Shown: one piece after another, positions 26,331-33,482 of the stretch
Layout: every line of letters begins with the position of its first letter
Position numbering within the stretch: the stretch's first letter is position 1
Source of the DNA: Deltaproteobacteria bacterium
GTDB lineage: Bacteria; Desulfobacterota; Dissulfuribacteria; Dissulfuribacterales; DYLC01
Direction: 5' to 3'
Length of the DNA stretch: 64,000 bases
Assembly: GCA_028695735.1 (NCBI GenBank)
Contig: JAQVIJ010000001.1
Coordinates: 646,447-710,446 of the forward strand
Position numbers and translations under genes: made by a program
Notes under the pieces: model-generated
The model's database searches: none
Told to the model about the DNA's origin: nothing
The model's input: only the letters and a program-made list of their open reading frames with translations

Positions 26331-27059
26331 TTATGCAATGGGCAGTACGCCTTTTATCATGCGTGCCAGTAGGTTACGTCTTTCTCCAACAGATGCCTGC
26401 GGCATCTTTTGTGGAGCGCATTTGTTAAAAAGCAGCTCTATGTCCCTCTCTTTGCCGTAATAATAGACATTTGGGCCGATATTGACGGCAGCAGAGGTGA
26501 TGCCCTTGGCGCCCTTTTTAATATATTGGGCCACCTCTGAATTTGAGTCGTTCATATCGCCGAAGATGCGGGCCTTGGCCAGGCAGGTCTGAACACAGGC
26601 AGGCTCCAGGCCTTTTTCCAGCCGTTCTACACAGAAGGTGCACTTGTCTGCCTTTTCCAGTTTTTCATTTAGATATCGAGCGCCGTATGGGCATGCCTCT
26701 ACGCACATACCGCAGCCGATACAGTGATTTTTGTCTATGAGCACAGCACCGGTAAATGGATCCTTCCATGTGGCGGCCACCTCCTGAGTTACGGTCTTTC
26801 CTGTTTCCTTGTCCGTAAAGGTCATGGAGCGCACGTCTGCAGGGCAGACCTTGACGCAGGCAGGGTCTTTACAGTGATTGCACAGACCTGGATAGTAGGT
26901 GTAGGAAAGGCCTTTGGAGGTCTGGGCAGGCCCCAGCCTCTTGACCCAGTTTCTTTGATTGGGTACGGGCACATCCCATTCAGCCCTGCATGCTATGGCG
27001 CAGGCATGGCATCCCACACAGCGGTTCAGATCGATGATCATTGCATATTGTTTGGGCAT
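26331..27059 (-). CDS. Four-cluster Fe-S subunit of a molybdopterin oxidoreductase (PsrB/PhsB-type)
   Basis: A 242-aa electron-transfer subunit with four [4Fe-4S] cysteine groups: CVGCHACAIAC, CNHCKDPACVKVCP, CIGCGMCVEACP, and CTFC with a later CVQTC. It has no Tat signal of its own, as usual when it travels with the Tat-tagged catalytic subunit. It is 17 bases downstream of that subunit, with AAAGGAG before the ATG. It differs from the exported ferredoxin at 10661, which has its own Tat signal. It should connect the molybdenum enzyme to a membrane quinol oxidase subunit, but no NrfD/PsrC-type gene is adjacent; two terminators follow directly. Confidence 0.9.
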   Translation of the reverse strand: MPKQYAMIIDLNRCVGCHACAIACRAEWDVPVPNQRNWVKRLGPAQTSKGLSYTYYPGLCNHCKDPACVKVCPADVRSMTFTDKETGKTVTQEVAATWKDPFTGAVLIDKNHCIGCGMCVEACPYGARYLNEKLEKADKCTFCVERLEKGLEPACVQTCLAKARIFGDMNDSNSEVAQYIKKGAKGITSAAVNIGPNVYYYGKERDIELLFNKCAPQKMPQASVGERRNLLARMIKGVLPIA

Positions 27060-27076
27060 AGTCGTCTCCTTTCAGT

Positions 27077-29323
27077 TTATATTGGGAAAGATATGGTCTT
27101 TCCATCTTTTACGAGCCTTACAAAATTGGCACGAATGCCGTGTGTCCCTGTCTGTGGATCTACACAGTTGGCACTACATAAGGACTGGTCATCCATGCCC
27201 TTGTCTTTTGCTATCTCCAGCATGGGGTTTCGCATGCCATAGCCATGGGGAAGAAAGACCGCATCAGTTTTGATACCAGGTGTAACCAGCACTACGGTAT
27301 CGGTGGCAGAGGTGAGTCCATCCTGGTTGACCAGCTTTACCCGGTCTCCGTCCTTGATTCCCATTTTGGCTGCCATCTTGTCGTTTATCCACAGGGCGTT
27401 TTCAGGCATTTCATTGTGAAGCCAGAGATTGTTTTGTGTGCGGGTAAAGGAGTGTACAGGGACGCGGCCAAAGAGCAGATGGGCATAGCCTGCGGGTCTT
27501 TTGGGCGGTGGCGTATAGGCAGGTGCGCCTGCAAAGCCCTTTTCTGCCAGCTCCTTGGAAAAGAGTTCGATCTTGCCGGATGGAGTCTCAAATTCCAGCT
27601 CATTTCCGTTTCTATATGCCTTTTTAGTGGATTCCTCTATGTGTATGCCATTTTCAGCCCTAAGCTTTTCTAGGGAGAGCCCGGCCGGCTCCAGTATTTT
27701 GTTGACATATTCCTCTTGGTTTTGAACTGGAATATGTCTTTCAAACCCCATGCGTTTGGCTATTTCATTGGTGATAAAGATGCTGTCTTTTACATCATGT
27801 AATGGGGTTATGATGGGCATGCGGGCTGCAATATATTGCTTATCAGGCCCATTCGTGCTCAGTTTGCCTCCCTTTTTGATCACATCATAGCGTTCAAGGT
27901 AAGTGGGTTCAGGAAGCAGAATGTCTGCATACATGGTGACATCAGTGGGCATCACATCAACACATAAGACGAAGTCCTGTTTTTTCAGGAATTCAATGGT
28001 CATCGCCTGATTTGGTATGGTTTGAACGATATTTTGCCCCCAGATGACCGTGGCCTTTATGGGATATGGTTTTCCTGTGATGCCGGCGTTTCGAATGGCA
28101 TCAGTGGGTGTTCCAGGGGGATGAAAAGGCCATTTCTCTGCCATATTGATCTTCTCATCGGGTTCGGCGGCGTCTTTCCACTTTACAGAGCCTGTCTTGG
28201 GTGAGATGGGGTTTGTAAAGCCACCAGGCACCTTATATGCCCCAAGCAGTGCGGTCAGGCATGCCAGCGCCCGAATGCGCTGAAAGTCATTGCCATACCA
28301 TGAGCTGAATCTGCCAGGATGAATGGCAACATTTGGTGCATTTTGAGCCAATAACTCCGCTATCTTTATGATTTGAGCTTCAGGTACATCGCATTCCTTG
28401 GCGGCCTTTTTTGCCGGCCACAGGCTGCACGCCTTTTTGAACTCCTCAAAGCCTGTGCAGTTGGCCTGCACAAAGGCCTTGTCGTAGAGGCCCTTGGTGA
28501 TGAGGTGATTCATGATGGCAAGCAGCAGGGCCGTATCTGTGCCTGGTCGAATGGGAATCCAGATGTCGGCCTTGGATGCAGCAGCCGAAAATCTGGGGTC
28601 TATTACGATGAGTTTTGCACCATTTTCCAATCCCTTGAGATAGCTCATGGTATGAGAGACATGGATGTTTTCGCCCAAATGTGAGCCGGTCAGGAATATG
28701 ACCTTGGCATTGGCCATATCCACATTTTCGTCACAGGTGTGCCCGTATGTGGTGAGATAGGCCTGATCCCTTACTCCACGGCACTGAAAGAACGAGGCCT
28801 CACTGATGTTGGGAGTGCCTACAACTGTTTCAAAGAAGTCCATGGGGTATTTGGCTGAGGCACCGTGAGGAAACATGGAGATGCCTTGAGGGCCATATTT
28901 GTCCAAAACTGCCTTGAGGCGTTTGCCACACTCGTCCAGCGCCTCTTCCCATGATATGCGTTGCCACTTGGGGTTGCCTCGTTCGCCTATATTTTTCATT
29001 GGGTATTTGAGGCGGTTTGCGTCATATGCCAGCATGATGCCGGCATTTCCCCGGGCACAGATGGCCTTGCCGTTGTCTATGCTCTTGGGATTGCCTTCCA
29101 ATTTTACAAGCCTGCCGTTTCTCACCTTTCCAACCAGCTGGCAGCGCCAGAAGCACATCTCGCACACACCGCCTGCTATGCTCTGAGTGTCTTCAAAGCT
29201 GCCTTTGGGTACGAAGTCCGGCTTTTTTTCTTCCGCATAAACCTTTATCGCCCTTGAAAGCGGTATCGATGCTGCGGCCAATGCGGCTGCCTGCAGAAAA
29301 TGTCTGCGTGTGATTTCAGCCAT
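27077..29323 (-). CDS. Molybdopterin oxidoreductase catalytic subunit (PsrA/PhsA/TtrA-type)
   Basis: A 748-aa DMSO-reductase-family enzyme with Tat signal TRRHFLQ at residues 5-11, so it acts in the periplasm. The N-terminal [4Fe-4S] motif is Cys54/57/61/89 (CEMCFWRC ... ICARG). Cys181 in FFQCRG sits at the position expected for the Mo/W-coordinating residue and is encoded by TGC. The C-terminal molybdopterin dinucleotide domain (from about 625) has VHSFTRTQNNLWLHNEMPENALWIN. The family reduces polysulfide, thiosulfate, tetrathionate or arsenate; motifs alone do not decide which. Operon order is torD-like, this gene, Fe-S subunit. A strong AAAGGAGG site precedes the start. Confidence 0.9.
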   Translation of the reverse strand: MAEITRRHFLQAAALAAASIPLSRAIKVYAEEKKPDFVPKGSFEDTQSIAGGVCEMCFWRCQLVGKVRNGRLVKLEGNPKSIDNGKAICARGNAGIMLAYDANRLKYPMKNIGERGNPKWQRISWEEALDECGKRLKAVLDKYGPQGISMFPHGASAKYPMDFFETVVGTPNISEASFFQCRGVRDQAYLTTYGHTCDENVDMANAKVIFLTGSHLGENIHVSHTMSYLKGLENGAKLIVIDPRFSAAASKADIWIPIRPGTDTALLLAIMNHLITKGLYDKAFVQANCTGFEEFKKACSLWPAKKAAKECDVPEAQIIKIAELLAQNAPNVAIHPGRFSSWYGNDFQRIRALACLTALLGAYKVPGGFTNPISPKTGSVKWKDAAEPDEKINMAEKWPFHPPGTPTDAIRNAGITGKPYPIKATVIWGQNIVQTIPNQAMTIEFLKKQDFVLCVDVMPTDVTMYADILLPEPTYLERYDVIKKGGKLSTNGPDKQYIAARMPIITPLHDVKDSIFITNEIAKRMGFERHIPVQNQEEYVNKILEPAGLSLEKLRAENGIHIEESTKKAYRNGNELEFETPSGKIELFSKELAEKGFAGAPAYTPPPKRPAGYAHLLFGRVPVHSFTRTQNNLWLHNEMPENALWINDKMAAKMGIKDGDRVKLVNQDGLTSATDTVVLVTPGIKTDAVFLPHGYGMRNPMLEIAKDKGMDDQSLCSANCVDPQTGTHGIRANFVRLVKDGKTISFPI

Positions 29324-29325
29324 TT

Positions 29326-29889
29326 CTAAGAATCCTCCTTTTGAATGAGTATTTGAATCAGTTTAACTAAAGTGGGATAAAATATGTGTTCGGCATGGGT
29401 TTCGACATACTCTTGAAATATGGGGAACCATGTGCGCATGTGTTGCAACATGAGTCCTTCAGTCTGCATATCACCCTGTTCGGCCACATGGGCCAGAAAG
29501 GCCAGCTCCCAGCAAAGGGCATCTGGTATTTCATTTGGCGGCAAATTAAATCCATGGGTTTTATAGAGGCGCATGATTTCTTCTGTGGACTCCCCCCACA
29601 GCCGGTGTTCTAAATAGAAAGATGCATAGGGTGGGGCGGCTGCCGGCCTTTTGCCATCCTGAATAAATAAACGGGTATATTCCAGCTGAAGCCGTAACAG
29701 GGCATCGGGTGTGCTTGCGAATGCCTGAATACCGTGGGCATTTTGTGTGAGCCTAAGGGATTCCAGGAGGCTGATCAAGAAATGGACCTCATTGGAGTAA
29801 AGAAAGTTTTTGTTGGGATAATCAACGAGATATGATAGCCAGTTATATATTATAGATGCCCCAAATGTATTTGCATTATGTTGTTGCAT
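29326..29889 (-). CDS. TorD/DmsD-family chaperone for the molybdoenzyme
   Basis: A 187-aa, mostly helical cytoplasmic protein. The motif PAAAPPYASFYLE (about residues 84-96) matches the E/D-x-x-PPY-x-S-x-Y core of TorD-like chaperones, which bind the Tat signal and help insert the Mo cofactor. It ends 2 bases before the catalytic gene begins, fitting that role. Start at 29889 is chosen over the longer reading from 29982, which would add a hydrophobic leader unlike the family; the ribosome site is weak either way. The DNA around the 5' end is AT-rich. Confidence 0.82.
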   Translation of the reverse strand: MQQHNANTFGASIIYNWLSYLVDYPNKNFLYSNEVHFLISLLESLRLTQNAHGIQAFASTPDALLRLQLEYTRLFIQDGKRPAAAPPYASFYLEHRLWGESTEEIMRLYKTHGFNLPPNEIPDALCWELAFLAHVAEQGDMQTEGLMLQHMRTWFPIFQEYVETHAEHIFYPTLVKLIQILIQKEDS

Positions 29890-30022
29890 TGTACCTGATT
29901 TAAGAAATTGAGCGAATGTTAAATAACTCCATAAGAAAATAATAGCATGGATTGCTTTAACATTCCAATAGATTATTCCCATTGATTTTATTTTATTGAT
30001 AGGTTTTATCTATGCGTAAAAA

Positions 30023-31999
30023 TCATAGATTTTTATTCTGTGGAATGTTGGATGAATTTGATGCAGTAGAATTATGTTTGACATGAGGATATAGAATCCG
30101 TTTCATTTTATTCTTATCAAATAGTGTAAATGATACTGAATCAAGATAGTCAAGTATATTTATTATGCGTCTGCCAATCGGAAATATATTTTTTGCATCT
30201 TCTATTGTCAATTCTTTATTGGTTTTAAAGAAATCCAATAATTTGTCTTTTATAAATTGCAAGGCTGCAGGCGTTAAGTATTCCTCTCGCTCTCCAGTCT
30301 TGCTTTTATATATTTTTATGAGTTTGTTTTGCCTTGTTAATATCTTGAATGCATCTCTCACTTCCTTTTCAGGCAAAGTTAGGGTTTGCAAGATGCCATG
30401 CAGTGTGATGGGCATAATCCAGCTGCTTTCCGCCGTCTTTAAAATAAGCTGCATGAGATGTTCGATCTGTCTGTTGAATCTGGGACGAAATCCCTTTTGC
30501 AGAATCAGTCCCGCCTTGCACTCCAACCGGCCTGTTGATGTCAGGCCGTTGATGGCTGCATCAAACAGAACAAGGGGCAGATTTGGGAATTGGGTGCGCA
30601 GGGTTTCGCGGGCCATGCCTTCTTGTTCAGAATGTATTGCATGGTGTCTCAATACTGTTTCATAAATGGAATTTTGAATGGCTTCAAAGGCGTCTGAAAG
30701 AAAATAACCGTCTCCTACGGGCCTGATGGTTTTGGCCGAGCATAATAGGCTTAAGCGTTCTTTGATGATGCGTAAGGGATAGCCGGATAGGATTGCAATC
30801 TTTTCCGGAGTCAGGATGGAAAGGGGATTAAAGCGCATGAGTGCAGGAATGATCTCGGACAAATCGCCGGTTGCAAGGGTTTGAAGAAGGGCCCCGTGTT
30901 CGTTCCAGCGTTTCCGCCATTTTCTGTCAGAGATTTCCAGCACGCGGCCGCCGCCCAACAGGTCATTTCTGTGCAGTGAGATGAGTACAAAAGGTGAATT
31001 CGGTGGAATCGCAATGGCTGTTTCCAGGCGTAATTGCGCCAGGCCACGCTCATTTGCATTCAGGCCCTCTGAATTCATCAGAACCACTTTGCAATTGGTG
31101 TGCAGGGTGCCTATAAAGAGCCGCGCCGACATATAGGATTTTATGGACGGCATTCCATTGGGGACATATAACTCTACATTTAAAAAACGTCCCTTCGGCA
31201 ATGCGCCGGGGGTGGACACTATACATCCTGTGGTTACATCCTTTGTGCGCAGGGTGGCCAGATTCAGCCCCGTTCTCATGCCTGCATGTACCTGCAATTG
31301 GGGTCTTCCGCCGGCCTGTATGGCCCTTACTCGATCCATTATGCCAACAGGTTGAATTTCGATGATGTCTTCTTGGTTCAGCGAACCGGAACTTACAGAG
31401 CCTGTCACTACCAGACCGTGTCCCTCTTTGTGCAGTATATGGTCGATGGCCAGTACAAAAGGCTGTTCCAAATCAGGCGCTGGCAGGGTGTCGAATAGAT
31501 GCCCGATCGCACTCAGCAGCCCTTCACGGCCTTGCATGGTAATTGATGAGGTCTGAATAATTGGCGCAGCGGTGTATGGCGTGGCCTTGAGCAGATCGGC
31601 CGTCTCTTCCAGGGCCAAAGCCAGCAGATCTTTTTCCATGCGATCGACCTTCGTGATTACACAGATGAGCCGCGGTACCCCCAGAAGCTGTAAGATGGCG
31701 AGGTGCTCGCGTGTCTGCGGCATTACTCCTTCATCCGCAGCTATGACCAATATGGCTGCATCTATGCCCCAAATGCCCCTGATGGCGTTGTGCAGAAATT
31801 CCTTATGCCCTGGCAGATCAATAAAGAAGGCGGTCTTGTTGTCAGGGAATCGCAGGACCGCATGGCCTGATGTGATGGTGATGCCTCGGCGCCGTTCCTC
31901 TAAGTGTCGATTGAGTTCAACGCCTGTGAGCATCTTTACCAGACTGGTCTTGCCGTGTTTTACATGGCCTGCCACGGCTATGATGATGGAATTACGCAT
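30023..31999 (-). CDS. selB: Selenocysteine-specific elongation factor SelB
   Basis: A 658-aa GTPase. G1 is GHVKHGKT near residue 12, G3 is DLPGHKEF, and G4 is TKVD, the EF-Tu-type set. The N-terminal 340 residues form GTPase and beta-barrel domains; the remaining 300 form the repeated winged-helix region that binds the SECIS mRNA hairpin, and the total length fits SelB. The ATG at 31999 has AAGGA at good distance; an ATG at 32008 is too close to it. A tRNASec-shaped tRNA lies just upstream on the same strand, in the place of selC. No selA or selD is visible in the window. Confidence 0.93.
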   Translation of the reverse strand: MRNSIIIAVAGHVKHGKTSLVKMLTGVELNRHLEERRRGITITSGHAVLRFPDNKTAFFIDLPGHKEFLHNAIRGIWGIDAAILVIAADEGVMPQTREHLAILQLLGVPRLICVITKVDRMEKDLLALALEETADLLKATPYTAAPIIQTSSITMQGREGLLSAIGHLFDTLPAPDLEQPFVLAIDHILHKEGHGLVVTGSVSSGSLNQEDIIEIQPVGIMDRVRAIQAGGRPQLQVHAGMRTGLNLATLRTKDVTTGCIVSTPGALPKGRFLNVELYVPNGMPSIKSYMSARLFIGTLHTNCKVVLMNSEGLNANERGLAQLRLETAIAIPPNSPFVLISLHRNDLLGGGRVLEISDRKWRKRWNEHGALLQTLATGDLSEIIPALMRFNPLSILTPEKIAILSGYPLRIIKERLSLLCSAKTIRPVGDGYFLSDAFEAIQNSIYETVLRHHAIHSEQEGMARETLRTQFPNLPLVLFDAAINGLTSTGRLECKAGLILQKGFRPRFNRQIEHLMQLILKTAESSWIMPITLHGILQTLTLPEKEVRDAFKILTRQNKLIKIYKSKTGEREEYLTPAALQFIKDKLLDFFKTNKELTIEDAKNIFPIGRRIINILDYLDSVSFTLFDKNKMKRILYPHVKHNSTASNSSNIPQNKNL

Positions 32000-32031
32000 G
32001 GTTCGCATTCCTTAGAGTTTCTCCAATGAAA

Positions 32032-32121
32032 AGGGGGCAAGGGGAATCGAACCTCCCCCCTGTTTTTTAGACAGGGCCGACGGGTTTGCAGCCCGTGGGA
32101 TGCGCCAGCACCTTTGCCCCC
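32032..32121 (-). tRNA. Atypical tRNA with a tRNASec-like body, GCA (Cys) anticodon and U73
   Basis: Minus-strand tRNA of 90 nt, 5' end at 32121. Acceptor stem 8 bp (GGGGGCAA with TTGCCCCC). D arm GGTGC-TGGC-GCATC with only a 4-base loop. Anticodon arm ACGGG-CTGCAAA-CCCGT, anticodon GCA, which reads UGC/UGU. Long variable arm with stem CCCTGT/ACAGGG. T loop TTCGATT; the T stem is GGAGG against CCCC, which pairs as 4 bp with one bulged A. The acceptor branch is therefore 8/4 with a bulge, 12 bp, rather than the 13 bp (8/5) of bacterial tRNASec. The discriminator is U, the cysteine identity base; tRNASec normally has G. CCA is not encoded. It lies 33 bases upstream of selB, the usual selC position. 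Confidence 0.88.
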
Positions 32122-32420
32122 ATTGTAATTTCATTTTGCCATTATAGTTCCAATGCGGAGAATAGTGCAAATAGAAATTATCAATTGAATAAATGATTTT
32201 GATTTGTATTTCCTATGTATTTTAGCCTAAAAGTATGGTGATTTATAGAAGTTATTGATGGAATTTCAAAATGTTATTGATTTAATCGATTTGATTTTAG
32301 AAGAATACCTTGTAATTATAAAATAATTCACAATAAAGGGGGTGAGGGTCTGTAATAAGAGATAAAGGAATGTAGGTGTTTTGGTTTTAGTTATCACATC
32401 TCAATTCGTAGGAGGGAAGC
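32122..32420 (+). other. AT-rich intergenic region upstream of the mtrAB-type genes
   Basis: About 300 bases of AT-rich DNA between the tRNA (minus) and the decaheme cytochrome gene (plus). It should hold divergent promoters. I see no clear operator, sigma-54 site or hairpin here. Confidence 0.6.
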
Positions 32421-33467
32421 ATGAAAAACTATCTCAAGACATGGATTTTGCCCATTGGTTGTGGAATAGCGGCCGCTGTTTTGGTGTCGTGTTCCACGAG
32501 CAATCGTTTGTCAGAGGTGCACTTTCCGGCATCTATGAAGGATGCCAAGGCAGTTGGAAGCAAGGCCTGTGCCGAATGTCATTCGGATGTGTGTAAGGAC
32601 TTTGGCCACAACATTCATAGCCGAATAGCCAAGTTTGAAATTGCAGTTAATGGTGTTACGCGTGAGGGCTGTGAGGCATGTCATGGACCTGGCAGCAAGC
32701 ATGTGGAGTCAGGCGGGGATACCTCAAGCATATTAAATCCCGCAAAGCTTGAGGGCATGGAGTCCGCTGCCCTGTGCATACAGTGTCATGCAAGTGGAGA
32801 GACATTGGAGTGGCATTCATCTGTGCATTCCATGCAGGATATGGCCTGTGTGAGTTGCCATACAGTGCATCATGAGAAGGATGACCTGACCAATCGTGAA
32901 ATGGTTTGGGGCTATAAACGCAAATACACCAAAGATGCAGGCCTAAAAAAGCCAGAGCCAGAGTTATGTTTTGATTGCCACAATTCCGTTCGTGTTCAAA
33001 CCAATTATCCCAATCATCATCCCATCAAGGAAGGGAAGCTTGTCTGCTCTGACTGTCATAATCCCCATGGAACACAGACTCGGCCCATGCTGCGCGTAGA
33101 GGACAGAAAAAGTGAACTATGTCTAAGTTGTCACATGGAATACACAGGGCCTTATGCCTTTGAGCATGCACCTGTAATGGAGGACTGTAGCATCTGCCAC
33201 AATCCCCATGGCGCTGTCTCTGACAACCTTTTGAAGCAGCAAGAGCCCTTCTTGTGTCTGCAGTGTCATCAATTGCACTTTCATACCTCATTTAGGCCCA
33301 ACACCGATGCACTGCCAAGCACTTATAAGTTTAGAACTGGCGTACCAAGTGATCATTCCATGCAGACTGCCATGATGACTCGTTGCACACAATGCCATTC
33401 CATGGTGCATGGCTCTGACTTGCCGTCTCTCTATACTCCAGGCGGTGGTAGCAGACTAACTCGATAA
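32421..33467 (+). CDS. MtrA/DmsE-type decaheme c-type cytochrome, probable lipoprotein
   Basis: A 348-aa cytochrome with ten CXXCH motifs: CAECH, CEACH, CIQCH, CVSCH, CFDCH, CSDCH, CLSCH, CSICH, CLQCH, CTQCH. Number, spacing and repeats such as SDCHNPHG and SICHNPHG match the MtrA/DmsE/PioA family, whose members form a heme wire inside an outer-membrane barrel. The N-terminus has a lipobox (VLVSC, Cys at about residue 24), so it may be lipid-anchored, unlike soluble MtrA. GGAGGGA precedes the ATG. The barrel partner follows after 15 bases. No outer-surface OmcA/MtrC-type cytochrome lies beside them. Confidence 0.93.
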   Translation: MKNYLKTWILPIGCGIAAAVLVSCSTSNRLSEVHFPASMKDAKAVGSKACAECHSDVCKDFGHNIHSRIAKFEIAVNGVTREGCEACHGPGSKHVESGGDTSSILNPAKLEGMESAALCIQCHASGETLEWHSSVHSMQDMACVSCHTVHHEKDDLTNREMVWGYKRKYTKDAGLKKPEPELCFDCHNSVRVQTNYPNHHPIKEGKLVCSDCHNPHGTQTRPMLRVEDRKSELCLSCHMEYTGPYAFEHAPVMEDCSICHNPHGAVSDNLLKQQEPFLCLQCHQLHFHTSFRPNTDALPSTYKFRTGVPSDHSMQTAMMTRCTQCHSMVHGSDLPSLYTPGGGSRLTR

Positions 33468-33482
33468 AAAGGAGGGGATAAG

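Noticed and set aside
32032-32121. Calling this tRNA a standard tRNASec (selC)
   Set aside because: The anticodon is GCA, not UCA, the discriminator is U, not G, and the acceptor branch is 12 bp, not 13.
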